Shown: positions 22,312 through 33,663 of the stretch, in pieces
Layout of the letters: each line of letters begins with the position of its first letter
Numbering within the stretch: position 1 is the first letter of the stretch
Source: Exophiala sp. HKRS030
Taxonomy: Eukaryota > Ascomycota > Eurotiomycetes > Chaetothyriales > Herpotrichiellaceae
Reading direction: 5' to 3'
Length of the DNA: 64,000 bases
NCBI GenBank assembly: GCA_023897205.1
Contig: JAHWDD010000010.1
Location: forward strand, 2,529,696 to 2,593,695
Program-made: the position numbers and the translations under genes
The notes under the pieces: model-generated
What the model saw: the letters and a program-made list of their open reading frames with translations, nothing else
Told to the model about the DNA's origin: nothing
Databases searched by the model: none

Positions 22312-23391
22312 GTTGTTTGGTGGATGAGGTATTCCCTCGCTAGACTGACAGAGCTGTTTGTCACAGGGGTTGCTATAGATGCAAGTTCAATTTCGTACTG
22401 TACGGCTTTTTCGATGTCGTAAATTCACGCCTGTTCAGCACAGAACGGGGAACGATTCAATTAATATAAGTTTTCTCACCAGATCTGCCATCCACCGATA
22501 GCATTTCATCTGCCCCTCGTCGAGGGGAGGAGATCGCGCCTGCTCGTGCTGCTGATCATTTCGCCATTACGAAATGATCTCACAGATCAACTCATGGGCT
22601 GAAAGTCGGGTGCGTCATAGTGCATGAGAAGCAAAGGTCTGTGAGCCGGTACCTCTTCGTACTCACCAACTTGGAGAAACAAGAGTCCCTGGTCGCCGGC
22701 TTCCCACAAACCACACCTCTGTGCCGATTCGCAGCATCAAATCAAGGTGTCGGGACCGGTCACAGAGAGAATTCAAGCATCATCGATGCGGGGCAAAGTT
22801 GGCGGGATGATGGGAAAAGCTTGGATACTTGGGAACTCAAAGTTCGGGATCCTGTGATCTCCACTGGAGTGCGATTACGCATGTCCACTTGACGCGAGGG
22901 GCATGGGTATGGGATTTTGAGGACTTCCGCCTTCGTCGCCGTTTGACAGTTGTTCTAGGAGGTCACGGGTTTGCTTGTCAGCTCACTGTTCGTCTCGCTT
23001 ACGGAAACGTGTTTCGTGAAATTTGAGTTAGAATGATGCTATGCTCGATACATCTTGCAGCAAGCCACAAACTTGGCTAAGATGGGGTCGTCCTAGTTAG
23101 CACTCGGTAGGTAAGCGATCGCGTCACTGGATGTCCATCAGATGAGTGGAACCTCGGGCAGCCTCTAATCAATGTATCTTGGTATCATTTTGTAGCTACC
23201 TAATACATATGAGCTCCTCCCGAATCTCTCTTCCTCGCCGTCGCCGTGTCGACCTCACTCTACTGCACTAGGCAGTATGAGGAGGGAAGGAAATCTGTTT
23301 TCAACAAGTTGTATACAAGAATTGAATGTGTCCGGATATCCGGAACGAAATGACATAGCCCTACATGTCTTGTGTGATGTCTACTGTTAGT
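22312..23391. other. Intergenic region (1.1 kb)
   Basis: It contains the promoter of the Gly/Ser-rich gene and the 3' flank of the mucin-like gene. No supported gene is visible. Confidence 0.5.
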
Positions 23392-25122
23392 CTATGGCTT
23401 TGAACTAGTCGGAGTCGCAAACTTGGAAACAGTTAGAAATCCTGAGCTGCCGTTGATGTGTGGTCGACCATCAGTTCCATTGCCATATGCATATGGTGCA
23501 GAATATACAGCAGATGATGTTGTGATGGCCGAAGGTTCGACAGATGAGCTGGTAGACAACGTTGTCGTCGTGGTCGGTTTAGCCTCCTCGGACGAGATTA
23601 TCTTTCTGTTGTGTGAGACAGCTGAAGATGACGTCGTAGACGTCTCTGGTGCGATCGCTGAGGAGGAAGTTGTGAGATCCTCAGGCGCAACGATTGCCGC
23701 CGGAGCCGTTGGCTTAAAGTCGGGCTTTTCAATAGTAGGAGTAGCTGTGACGGTGACCGTGCTCTGAAGTACTTCTGTTACCGTCACATAGGACACTTTG
23801 CATGCTTCAGCTCCTGTTCCATCTACATTGATGTTTGCCTGAGCCGTTGTGACAGGAGCAATAAACTTGGTCTCAGTTATGGTCGAGAATAACGTCACAG
23901 TCGTGGTGGGTTCATCCGTAGACGCAGCGACATTGTTGATCGGGGCACCAGGTCCGTCAAGAGCAGGGCTATCTGACGGGCGAGGTCGGTAGATAGTAGC
24001 GTGGATAGTCTGGGTGATAGTGACAGTTCTCGACTTGTGGATGGTTGTCGTGATAACGGTAGCGTCTGGTCCACTTCCAAAAGTCAAAGTCGCAACTGAT
24101 GTTTCGACAGAAACACTGACCACAGGAGCTTTTGTCGTAGGGATGGTGACGACTGGCTTGATTGCAGTGGGAAGAAAGTCGGTGGTTAATCCTGCGACAG
24201 GGTTGGCAGTCGTGCTTCCTGGGACTATGGCGAATGGCTTCGAACTTGTTGAGCTGGATACCTCGATGATCGAATCAGTCGTGGTAGATGTGGTGGACGT
24301 AACGGCACCATCAACAGTAGATTCAATGCTTGTAGAGCTGGTGATTAAAGGTCGACTGCTCTGACCGTGAGAGGCCGACGATTTGGCATCCTCGCTGGTC
24401 TGAGAGGTGCTACTTGCCACCGAGCTGGAGGATGTATGCTCTTTCAGCGGGCGCTTCGTTGTGGTAGTGGTGGTCGTGGTCGTGGTCGTGGTGGTGCTTG
24501 AAGTAGACGTGGTTGTAAACGAAGTTCGTTTATCATCTATAGTGGTCTCATTGCTGGGAATCAATGAAGTTGTAGAAATGACAGCCGCTACAGACGTTAG
24601 ACTATCCTCCTTAGTGGTTGTTAGAGAGCTGGTTGTATGTTGAGCGGTGGTGGAAGTGGCAGCGGATGTGGTTGTAGTCGTGCTGGACGCATCAGCGGCG
24701 ACGATGTTGGTCGTCGTTGTGTTGGGCAGTGCACTGGTGCTTGAAAGGCTAGATGTGGTTGATGAGGAAGTGTTCACCTCGGTAGTCACTGCCGTAGCCG
24801 ATGTACTGGAAGTTCCTGAAGCAGCCGCAGTTTCAGCAAGACCCGTCGTCGACGTCTCTGGAAGTATTGCCGCAATCTGAGTGTTGGGAACCGTTGTCGA
24901 AGATATCGCGCCATCACTCGTTGTTTCACCAGTAGCCACCGTGGTGGAAGAGATCCCAGGTTCAGTCGAAACAGTCAAAGTCGCCGTTGACGAAGTTTGA
25001 GACCAGTCGGCCCACTTCTGAACATCGACCACGCTCTCATTTCGTCGGTAAAAGCGGCCTTCTGGGCGAGCCTGCGCCAGAGTCCAGAAAGCACTCACGA
25101 GGACCACGTTTCTCAAATGCAT
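23392..25122 (-). CDS. Secreted Ser/Thr-rich mucin-like protein, 576 aa
   Basis: I chose the ATG at 25122 because it begins MHLRNVVLVSAFWTLAQA, a good signal peptide, whereas an upstream in-frame extension has no such property. The mature part is more than 40% Ser/Thr with Val and Ala, expected to be heavily O-glycosylated, and includes a pure threonine run of about 12 residues followed by KRP. A more ordered central segment has repeated ATLTFGSG, VITTTIHKSRTVTITQTI and TVTLFSTITETKF strands. There is no clear C-terminal GPI signal (it ends TPTSSKP), so secretion or wall trapping is more likely than membrane anchoring. Cell-surface adhesion or wall structure is an inference from composition only. 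Confidence 0.78.
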   Translation of the reverse strand: MHLRNVVLVSAFWTLAQARPEGRFYRRNESVVDVQKWADWSQTSSTATLTVSTEPGISSTTVATGETTSDGAISSTTVPNTQIAAILPETSTTGLAETAAASGTSSTSATAVTTEVNTSSSTTSSLSSTSALPNTTTTNIVAADASSTTTTTSAATSTTAQHTTSSLTTTKEDSLTSVAAVISTTSLIPSNETTIDDKRTSFTTTSTSSTTTTTTTTTTTTTKRPLKEHTSSSSVASSTSQTSEDAKSSASHGQSSRPLITSSTSIESTVDGAVTSTTSTTTDSIIEVSSSTSSKPFAIVPGSTTANPVAGLTTDFLPTAIKPVVTIPTTKAPVVSVSVETSVATLTFGSGPDATVITTTIHKSRTVTITQTIHATIYRPRPSDSPALDGPGAPINNVAASTDEPTTTVTLFSTITETKFIAPVTTAQANINVDGTGAEACKVSYVTVTEVLQSTVTVTATPTIEKPDFKPTAPAAIVAPEDLTTSSSAIAPETSTTSSSAVSHNRKIISSEEAKPTTTTTLSTSSSVEPSAITTSSAVYSAPYAYGNGTDGRPHINGSSGFLTVSKFATPTSSKP

Positions 25123-26448
25123 ATTGACAAAAGGCTCGTCTGGGAATTCGGGGTCGTTTTGTAAATCCTGCGAAACTGTGAAAATCAAATGCAACCGTCT
25201 AGGTGCTCAGCCGGATCAACCCGCGCTGTTGGAAAGATTGTAATCGTGGAAAGAAGAGAATGACTCATGCGACAGCACCTGTAAAGGAATGAATGGCGTC
25301 TCTAGGACGTGGAGAAAAGAAAGAGCGACGACGAGTTGAGGAGACCCGAAACCATGGAAAAGAGTGTGCAGAAGAAGAGGAAAGAAAATCAAAAAGCATC
25401 ACACGCGTGGCAGGCAACGGCCAGCTTTGATCTACGGATGAAGCATTTCTAAGATTGTACGGAGCATCGACCGTTAGTGTCTCTCAGGGAATCCCTGGAT
25501 ATATGCGGGCAATTGAGATGGGCTCAAGATCCAGCATGAAACAGACACAGATGAAGAAATGGGTGAGATGGCATCATGATTGGAACGTTAGTTGTCGCAC
25601 GAGTGGTCACGTTTGTTGAAGTCAGGGGTAATGGATGGTTGATGTGGATTCCGCTTCGAGGGTGGAAGTGTGGAAGTCGACATTTCATTGGCCAGGAGAC
25701 TTCATTCTCCAGAAACGTCTAAGCGCCAAACTCGAGCTTGGCTCTACCCCTACCCTCGCCGTCGGTCCTATTACTAGTTTGGCTTCATCAATGATCAATT
25801 TACGTTGAGCATTTTTCTTCCATCACTGCTGTGTGATAAGCTTATCAAAACCTCGTTGATAGTCAGGTACGCGTGTATCGGTGAGCTATACATCATAACC
25901 TGTCTGTCTCACTAACAAAACACCGTCGGCCTGTGTAAGGGAGGCAAGCATTTTTACATTAGGAAGACCATAAACAGGGTTTCTGCCACTTGCAAGACAA
26001 CCACACTGCATGATTCTTGTAAATTACATCTGGATGTTAGGTGTCGCTAGCCTCGTATCGCTGCTATCACACTAATGCTGGTAATGCCACATATCTGCTG
26101 GCTCTTTCGAACAAAATCCCATCAAATCCGATTCAGTCGTGAGCGAGATGATTCGGTAAAAGAACCATACTTGCGCCACTTGCCTGAACAATCGCTTCTC
26201 GTTCAATTGAGCAGCCAGGGAGTCTTGTAGTTGTTGAGGACTTGGACACGCGACCATGGTAAGATCGGTCTCAGCTGTCCTCACTAAGACGCGAGTACAA
26301 TGTAATAACGGGCGGCTTTTGATGATTGCGTCTTTAGGTAGCCCTGTGTGAGCAAGGCCAAGCAGCGTCGGCGAGCTCCACCACTCTGGTGCACGCTAGC
26401 AAGTGCGTCTGGGATGGTACGAATGTTGTATAGTCATGCAAATCATGT
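25123..26448. other. Intergenic region (1.3 kb)
   Basis: It holds the mucin promoter and the 3' flank of the transporter gene. A frame of 70 codons at 26072-26284 on the minus strand has no recognisable domain and I do not support it. Confidence 0.5.
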
Positions 26449-28203
26449 TCATCCGCATTGAGCGCCTTCGCCTTCATCTGATGTTTGTCAGTGCCCATGA
26501 CACAAAGGCTTTGAATTTACGGGCGACTTACTCTTGATGATCTTTCGCATGGCCAAAATCAGACTAACGCCCATGACGGCAAATCCGAACACAATGCAAA
26601 TAACTGCCGGAATCGTTCTCCAACTTCTAGTACTCAACTTGATGTAGCATAAAGGTGGAAGGATATAGGCAAGAGCGCAAGCGCTGGTAGCTCCCACCAA
26701 TTCAAAGACAGCCCCAAGATCGCAGGTGATTAGACTGATTCCCATCGCACTAACAACTAATGCGCTGCTGAAGATGAGATGTCGGTTCGGATTATATGGT
26801 TCTTCAGAAAACCAATAATTGTTCATCACTTCCCGACAGACGAAACATTCCAGTGGAAGCGTGGTAAGCATATTTAGTCCAAAACACAATCGAGCAATTT
26901 GAACCATTACGTGGCCCTTCGCAGGAAAGTTATTGAGGACATTTCCTTGGGTTTTGTCGCCAAAGGTGAGAAACCCTGCAAATGCTAGGACAAGACATGC
27001 GACAAGAGAGATAAAAGTGCTGTAATGTGTTACAGTTGCAAATCGATCCATGGTCGGCGTTTTGAGCGAGCCGTAGATGAGTAGAGAGTTATGGTGACAA
27101 ACAAATGCTTTTCACGTAAGTCAAAGCCTTTGATCATAGAGGAGTCCAATTACCAAAAGAAATGATTCCAACAGCCTCAAAGAACCCGTCGTTGACGAAG
27201 AGTAATCCTCGCACACTCCCACGAAGCTCTTTATCAACCAAAAACCCCTGTGTAACAACAGTGACGATAATTATAAGCATACTGATTAGTGCCAAAGTAG
27301 ATGCTTTTGAAAGCTAGCAATCGTCAGTTTGGCGCACTTGACAGTTGTCGAGCTTCGTACCTTCGCGATATCTCTATAAAGGCTCAACGGCCAACTCACA
27401 CCAAGGACAAATAGAACGATGATGGCTCTTCTATCAGTCAAGAGCCACAGGAAGGGTACATCAACCAGGCCCGGGAAAAAGGCCACAAGGACACGGGGAT
27501 CGTATCTCCCACGATGATGCAGAAAGCAATCATTCCCCAAAAGCAAAAGCCCATTGTGCAATAGATATAGCAATCAAGCCACTTTTCCCAAAACAATGCT
27601 GCATAGTTGCCTGAAATGAATCTGCACCGGACAATTTGCTATTGATAACAATCAAGCGAATGGTCCAGTCGACAGTGATGGTCAAGCCAACAAGAAGTAG
27701 CACACCCATGGTCAGGCCAGCCTGGCGGAATGCAAACGGCTGTCCAATGATGCCAGCTCCTATGATTGAATTTGCCATATTCATGAACGCACTGCTCATT
27801 CCACTCTTAGGTCGAGCATCAGGCAGGTGATCCTCGGGTTGGAACGCCTCAGAGAGGAACGGGGATAGAGCGGGAGGTGCGATGTTTGTGAGTAACGGGG
27901 CATCTTGCCCAGGGGTATCGATATAGTCTTCATCTTCAATCAATTCTTCTCGGACACGTCCATCAGGTTCTGCTAACTCGAATCGCACCCGGTTTGGGGT
28001 CCGCGGAGCCCCGTCACTTCGAGGTTGGGAAAGCGAAGAGTGTCTCTGGGGAATTGGACGACCACTGTCAAGATCAGCCGCGGAGGAATTTCTCGTTAAC
28101 TGTGGTGTATAGTTAGGAGAAGAAAGAAGGGGTCATGGGCGTCGATATGACCGTTGGATTGTGGCTTGTGAGATAGATCGACATCTTCATCATCGCTGAG
28201 CAT
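26449..28203 (-). CDS. Vacuolar-type amino acid transporter (AVT/SLC38 family) with three frame breaks
   Basis: Exons are 28203-27361, 27313-27154, 27107-26532 and probably 26477-26449. The family is AAAP: a hydrophilic acidic N-terminus (MLSDDEDVDLSH), then about 11 membrane helices, starting with the diagnostic MNMANSIIGAGIIGQPFAFR. Later come DRRAIIVLFVLGVSWPLSLY and TPTMDRFATVTHYS. It should move neutral amino acids across the vacuolar membrane. Three single-base losses interrupt the first exon, at GGGG 28129-28132, CCCC 27535-27538 and GGGG 27495-27498. The frame passes through all three phases and returns. Between the last two breaks the sequence reads AFCIIVGDTIP, a family motif. With three bases restored the gene encodes 536 residues. 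I interpret this as assembly error; a decayed gene would be expected to show stops too. Confidence 0.83.
27495..27538 (-). other. Two apparent one-base deletions (breaks 2 and 3 in the amino acid transporter)
   Basis: Coding-strand GGGG at 27538-27535 and CCCC at 27498-27495. The segment between them is open in the third frame as AFCIIVGDTIP, the expected family motif, and after the second run RVLVAFFPGLVDVPFLW follows in frame with the rest of the protein. Confidence 0.75.
28129..28132 (-). other. Apparent one-base deletion (break 1 of 3 in the amino acid transporter)
   Basis: Coding-strand CCCC. Before it the frame reads SNGHIDAHDP, after it SSPNYTPQLTRNSSAADL in the neighbouring frame. 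Confidence 0.7.
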
Positions 28204-29038
28204 ATCGTACCACTTGCATCTCGCCTGTTCAGGACAGGACTTGCAAGCAACGTAGTCTGAGAATGATATCCCTCAACGAAATTATTCTGGCCGCAACCAA
28301 CCACTATGACATGCACCTGCCAGATGTCCCGAAATACACGCCAGACTAACTACGGCTTAGCGTGCTGGCCGCTCTATGCTCGCCCATATACGTTGCATAA
28401 ATGACAATAACTACACTCTACTTCAGTAGTGTATCCGGTTATACACTGCTAATGGCAAGTATCAATATGCTATAGTATGATATTTGCAGTTTATAGCGGA
28501 GGTGATTGTGCGATCAACTACATACGTATTTTCCTTCATCCATCAGACCTCTTAGACCGCGTGCCAAGTTTATTCAAAAGGTCCTAATGAGCATGTGATA
28601 ATTGAAGACAAGGACCCTAAACACCTAAACCTGGATAGCGGGTAAAATATGTTATGAGTTCCCACGTTACATAATACCTGCTGAGGAAGCCTTGATGCCA
28701 CAACTATAGTCGCGCAGTATCCAACGAAATTGTTGCCTTTCATGACCTCGGTATCTTTGAGCACGAGGCGACGTTCCTTAGGCCTGAGTCTTGGGAGGGA
28801 TACCGTATTCGTGCGTCATCCGAGGCAGAGAATAGCTTCTCTCCACTGCCCTCGTTTTGTTTAGATCATGATTAAAAATCCAACAGGGACACGACGAGTC
28901 TGTGAGGACCAGAATTACCACAAGCTTGATTACACTTCTTAACCCTGTATAAGTAGATATTCGCCTTCGCAGACAACCAGAGCTCTTTGATCGACCGATT
29001 TAGCCACCACTTTCGTTCGACGACACATCTTTATAACC
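28204..29038. promoter_or_regulatory. Divergent intergenic region (0.8 kb)
   Basis: It separates the start codons of the amino acid transporter and the medium-chain reductase, so it should contain both promoters. No gene is visible. Confidence 0.45.
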
Positions 29039-30154
29039 ATGTCGAATATACCACAAGAAAATCGGGCCTGGATCCTAGCCAAAAAACCCAATGGTATTCC
29101 TACCACATCGGGCAGCGATGCGACGTTCAAGCTCGAATCCAGGGCTATACCACAGCTAAAGCCAGATCAAGTCCTTGTCAAAGTGTTGTATTATAGCAAC
29201 GATCCAGCACAACGCGGATGGATCTCACCCAATATCCCCAAGGAGAGACTTTATGTTCCGCCGGTCGAAGTTGGTAACCCTATGCGCGCTCGTGGACTTG
29301 GAGAAGTCATCGAGAGTACGTCGGACAAGATCAGCAAAGGCTCAATCGTCCGCGGAACCGTCGACTGGAATCAATATGTCGTCCTAGACGCCAGTGCCGT
29401 GCAAGTTGTGGGAGATCTTCCTGGAGGCTTGAGCATCACCCACTGGTTAGGTGCCCTTGGCAGCACCGGTCTGACGGCCCATTACGGCCTTGTGGATATC
29501 GGTGAAGCGAAGAAGGGTGACAAGATTGTGGTTTCAGGTGCTGCAGGTGCGACGGGATCTATGGTTGTGCAGATCGCAAAAAACATCGTCGGCGCTGAGA
29601 ACGTCATTGGAATTGCTGGGACGGATGAGAAGTGTCGTTGGGTCGAAAAGTTGGGAGCTGACAAGTGTACGAATAATCCTTGAGATGATGGCTATGAAAA
29701 TTGACGACTGACAAATATGGACAGGTCTAAATTACAAATCATCGACATTCGCCGATGATCTCAAGGAGGCAACAAAGTCCGGAGTTGATCTATACTTCGA
29801 CAATGTTGGCGGAGAGATCCTTGACGCGATGCTCGCACGCATGTCTCTGCATGGTCGGATCGTGGCCTGTGGCGCCATTACTGGATACAACTCCGAAGAT
29901 CCATGTATCTTGACGAATTACTTTCAGGTTATATCCATGAGGCTACAGATCCGTGGGTTCATCGTCATTGACTGTCCCCACAGAAGGTCAAGGAAGTGAT
30001 CACATTATTTCAAGAAGCAATCAAGGATGGTAGACTCAAGATTGGAGATGAGAACGAGACTGTCGTTCCCACTTCGTTTGAAGATGTACCCCAGACCTGG
30101 TTGAGACTCTTTTCTGGACAGAATACTGGCAAGTTGGTCACTAAGCTGCAATAA
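29039..30154 (+). CDS. Medium-chain NAD(P)H-dependent reductase, alkenal/one double-bond reductase type, one frame break
   Basis: Exons 29039-29666 and 29725-30154; the intron is 58 nt. It is a zinc-independent MDR enzyme of the prostaglandin reductase/2-alkenal reductase group: NRAWILAKKPNG start, YYSNDPAQRGWI, GLGEVIES, then the cofactor fold WLGALGSTGLTAHYGL, VVSGAAGATGSMVVQIAK (AxxGxxG) and IGIAGTDEKCRW, LYFDNVGGEILDAML. It should reduce C=C bonds of conjugated aldehydes or ketones with NADPH in the cytosol. At the CCCC run 29976-29979 one base is missing: the frame before reads GFIVIDC, the frame after reads QKVKEVITLFQEAIKDGRL. With one C added the protein has 352 residues, the normal family length. 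Confidence 0.85.
29976..29979 (+). other. Apparent one-base deletion in a C run (frame break)
   Basis: A 10-nt intron would be the only splicing alternative and is too short to be real; one extra C joins both frames. Confidence 0.72.
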
Positions 30155-30276
30155 GGTATACAGAGCGGTTCTGGTCTCCCCGGAAACCTTTATTAATGAG
30201 CATCCAAACATGGTAACATCGATCTATACCCATAATCAAATCCACAGCAAAGCACTAACTAGCTCATGGCCGAGTT

Positions 30277-30742
30277 CTAAAATTCCAAGTCGTAAGTCAG
30301 AGAGTCTGTGCATAGCTCCGTACGATATCTCGCAATTCTGACAGGAGAGATCCGAGTTAGCATAATTATTGCCCGTTTTGTTGATCTCGCTTCGCTACCA
30401 CCTCAACGCTCCAGGATGCGACTTACTTCAAATGTGCTGGATGTGCACCATAGCCAGGAATATCACTGGCGCTCTCTACAGTCGACACCAGCGCGAAATC
30501 AAAGCCCTGGCCTCGTTCTGCCGTGATTGGCAATGGCCTGTTGACTTCGATGTTCAAGAGCCCTGGGATTTGACCAACGAGGCCCTTTGCCTCTTCTCTC
30601 CATGCTGAGAGCTGCGAATCGGCCACATCTGGCTTCAGCTTGAATAGAACTGGGAGTAGCAAGATTAGAGTTTGACTTTCGTAGGTCAAATTGCGCTTCA
30701 TTCCTGCAGGTTGAAATACTCACCGACGTGATAGACCGGCAT
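30277..30742 (-). CDS. Stress-responsive A/B-barrel (Dabb) domain protein, 100 aa
   Basis: Exons 30742-30724, 30649-30427 and 30337-30277; introns are 74 and 89 nt. The protein starts MPVYHVVLFKLKPDV, which is the classic Dabb opening with its His and hydrophobic strand. It continues with an amphipathic helix, IPGLLNIEVNRP, then GFDFALVSTVESA and PAHLKIARY. Dabb proteins are small dimeric ferredoxin-like folds of about 100 residues; some are stress-induced and some catalyse cyclisation or decarboxylation in natural-product pathways. The 19-nt first exon was found from the conserved start. It is convergent with the medium-chain reductase, only 122 bp away. Its role here is unknown. Confidence 0.85.
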
Positions 30743-31175
30743 TTTACACTTTGTTTGGACTTTTATTGAACTGAGGATATAAGTAGAGCGCGACAACCAA
30801 AGGGGCCTCACAGGGTATTTGAGTCAGTCAGCGACACAGCGGACACGAATATGGCGGGCTGCACGAGGACTAGGTGCGCCATTGTTCCTGCACAAGGCTC
30901 CGGGTAGCGCCCCTCCAGCCCGTCACGGCCACCGATTCGCCGGTGAGCACCTCATTCAGGAGTCGTCCTCCTGTTGCGGTACGCCCAAACAAAGGGATTT
31001 GCTGGATCCAGGATTGCTGCATCATGGATAATGCCAATCTTTGGGCGAGATGCAGTAAGCCTCGTATGCCAAGATAAGCCTGTCAGCATTCGAGCCATGG
31101 GGGCGCCGCCTGAAAATTTGCGGTGTTCTTGGCCCTCCCCTCCCTTGCTTCCTCAATAATGTGCCTAGATGAGCT
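30743..31175. other. Intergenic region (0.4 kb)
   Basis: Promoter of the Dabb gene and 3' flank of the molybdoenzyme gene. No gene is seen. Confidence 0.5.
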
Positions 31176-32378
31176 CTACACCACGGAAATGTCGACGCGG
31201 TGGACATGGTTTCTCCTACCAGTTAATGGCTGTTGTACACCGTTTCCATCTCGAGCACGGCAAACTATATTATAGATCCCAGGCGTCTCCACACCCACGT
31301 CTACTTTGAACAGCTGCCATTCGAACGATTCCCGTGGCCTTAACCAGACATTCTTTTGAGGCTGCCAGCTAAGGCCACCATCTACGCTGACATCCACGCA
31401 TGTGATTTCGCAACAGCCCCAGGCTCTGCCCCAGACTTCAAATTGGCGCCCGTGTATAATCTCGTTTGGTCTCGGCCTCACTATCATTGAATTTGGTTCG
31501 ACTGCCCATACTGGTCTAACTGTCTTCCCAGCAGGATCATTGGGATCAAGTTCGTTGTAAAATTCGGTTGTAAAAGGTCCGGTCGCACGACCAGCTTGTA
31601 TACAAATACGACATAGCCACTTGGTGGAGTTTGTCCCAAACCATCCGGGCACGATCAACCTCACGGGTCCGCCCCGATTCTTGACAAGTGGCTTTCCATT
31701 TATTGCATATGCCAGTATCACCTCGGGGCTTTGTGCCTTTTCAATAGTAAGGTCTTTCTCGAATCGATCGGCCGTGACCCCTGCGAAAGAGCCAGATTCA
31801 AGACCCTGGGACCAAACATGTGTGGCATTTTTATGTGGCTGAGCTAATTTCAATAAGTCGGCCAGCCGGACACCAGTCCATTCCACATTGCCGATCCTCC
31901 AGAGTGCATGAATTGGAGGTGCTACCGGACTTCCATAGCATTCGTGAAACGCCGTCACTGTGGCTTTTGGCATCGATTTTAGTTGTGACAGATTTGCCAT
32001 AAAAGGTTTCTCAACAAGGCCCTCTACACGAAGAAGCCATTGATCCTCGTCGACTACCGCGGCTCCCATATGTATGGTCTGAAATAGATCTGAGTCATCT
32101 GTAATCTCACTGTCTAGCTCGTGGGGTTTCGGAGGATGTCGAACGTAGAACCCTGGAGGATCTATGGTCTTAAGGGCCTTGCGTTCAAAATCAGTTTCAA
32201 CATCATCAATGAAGCGAACGTGTTGCAGATAGCCATTTTCAAAGTCGAAAGCCATACTAATCAACTGAATGACGATGTTTTGTGCAAGGCGACGCTGAAG
32301 TGCAGAGGCGCTCATTGACCCAGCAGCAAGAGTCTTTTCTCCAACACTATCTGTGATAAAAACACGATCCCGAGGCAT
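31176..32378 (-). CDS. Sulfite-oxidase-type molybdopterin enzyme, 400 aa
   Basis: One uninterrupted exon. A molybdopterin-binding domain (about residues 85-270) has FYVRHPP, a short strand WLLRVEGLVEKP, the region with the likely molybdenum-ligand cysteine (FHECYGSP, Cys147), VEWTGVRLADLL and GPVRLIVPGWFG-STKWLCRI. The Mo-co dimerisation domain follows (about 275-395) with WGRAWGCCEITCVDVSVDGG and the final GVQQPL. There is no heme domain and no obvious mitochondrial presequence. The family oxidises sulfite to sulfate or related substrates. The motif around the ligand cysteine differs from canonical plant or animal sulfite oxidase (LQCAGNRR type), so the substrate may not be sulfite. It is an intronless neighbour of the DUR3 gene. 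Confidence 0.83.
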   Translation of the reverse strand: MPRDRVFITDSVGEKTLAAGSMSASALQRRLAQNIVIQLISMAFDFENGYLQHVRFIDDVETDFERKALKTIDPPGFYVRHPPKPHELDSEITDDSDLFQTIHMGAAVVDEDQWLLRVEGLVEKPFMANLSQLKSMPKATVTAFHECYGSPVAPPIHALWRIGNVEWTGVRLADLLKLAQPHKNATHVWSQGLESGSFAGVTADRFEKDLTIEKAQSPEVILAYAINGKPLVKNRGGPVRLIVPGWFGTNSTKWLCRICIQAGRATGPFTTEFYNELDPNDPAGKTVRPVWAVEPNSMIVRPRPNEIIHGRQFEVWGRAWGCCEITCVDVSVDGGLSWQPQKNVWLRPRESFEWQLFKVDVGVETPGIYNIVCRARDGNGVQQPLTGRRNHVHRVDISVV

Positions 32379-33663
32379 GCAGAGTGAATGCTACCAACCG
32401 GGTGCCCATTAGCCTAAGCTTCAAAGCCTAAGCTAACACGTTAGAATGCGGGATAGCGGCTGTACCGTGTGCCGACACACCCCAAGATAGTCTATGTTCT
32501 TGCTTGGCTCTTCTAGTTGGTTACTTGGAACGTCCTCGAGCGCAGCATTTCCCCGACCTGAATGCACAAAGATTCACCAACACCAGCGGCTGAGAATGGC
32601 AGCGGCTACCTCCTCCAGGAACACGAAGGCTTCAATTCAGGCCTTTGGAAATCTTGTATCCGACGAATGTCCTTCGTTGAATTAAAATATGTTGCACTCT
32701 TACGTTGCTCTGAAGACAAAAGTTGTGGAGCGTCTCTCCGCCGAGGGGGTTGGTCCCCTGGTATTCCGACAGTCTTGTTCTATTCTGTGGGATACTCTTT
32801 GCTACCGTGGTTCGCATCCCTTGATTGTCGGTAGGGAAGTAGGATCTCACCGACCTGTGGTGTCGGGGTTACAAGGCCATGTAAGTGTGAAAACACCCGG
32901 AAGGCATCTTGCCGTGAGCACAGTGGCCTCAGGAACACAGCATCAGAGATACTCTGTCAATAGTCCCAAGGATTTCTGTGAATTACTTTGCTGGATTGCC
33001 AAGTCTTTGGAGACAATACCATGGCTGCTACACCTCGAAGAAGCAAGTTTACATCGGGCTGATCGATAACATTTTTGCGTTTGTCTTGACTTCAGGGATC
33101 ACAGCAAACCACGTTCCGAGTACCCGCATAGTGTATTATGGACTCAGCACACTTACACATGGCAAACCTATGCGATCTCATCCGCATTGTCTATGATTGG
33201 ATACACTTGCTCCAGCTATGAAAGTGATAAGGCTCCGCGATCGAACATGATCTGCCAAGTCTCAAGGCCAAAATTCCAAGCCGATGCCAAGACAACCCGC
33301 AGCCTTGGAGGCTCCAGAATTTGGTCACTGTGGAATTTCAATGGATGATCACCCGTTTTATGGTCTTGTCCGCTATTCCACCGCATACTATACCAAGGCT
33401 TCTTATCTAGCACAATAGTGAATGTCAGAAATATCATTCGCGCGGGCAATATCGGTCATGTTCCCGGCTCTCTCTTATCTCACTTTTCCACAGAAACAAC
33501 TTTTCAACACCCCACGAGCCATCAAACTCATGCCGATATGAAAATTACCAATGAAAGAGATGATGGGAGATAAAAAGCCGAGAGTCCTCGCTTTCACCGG
33601 CGGCTGGTTGCCAACGGAATCGTACTCGAAGTTCTGACTGTTGGCTTTTCCACAAATCTCAAA
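32379..33663. promoter_or_regulatory. Divergent intergenic region (1.3 kb)
   Basis: It lies between the start codons of the molybdoenzyme and DUR3 genes and should contain both promoters. Short frames show no domain. Confidence 0.45.

Noticed and set aside
24407..24880. Valine-rich + strand frames inside the mucin-like gene
   Set aside because: They are reverse-strand images of Thr/Ser codons.
29667..29724. Frame-break explanation for the first junction of the medium-chain reductase
   Set aside because: It is a normal 58-nt intron with a CTGAC branch and correct phase; only the later CCCC run is a true break.
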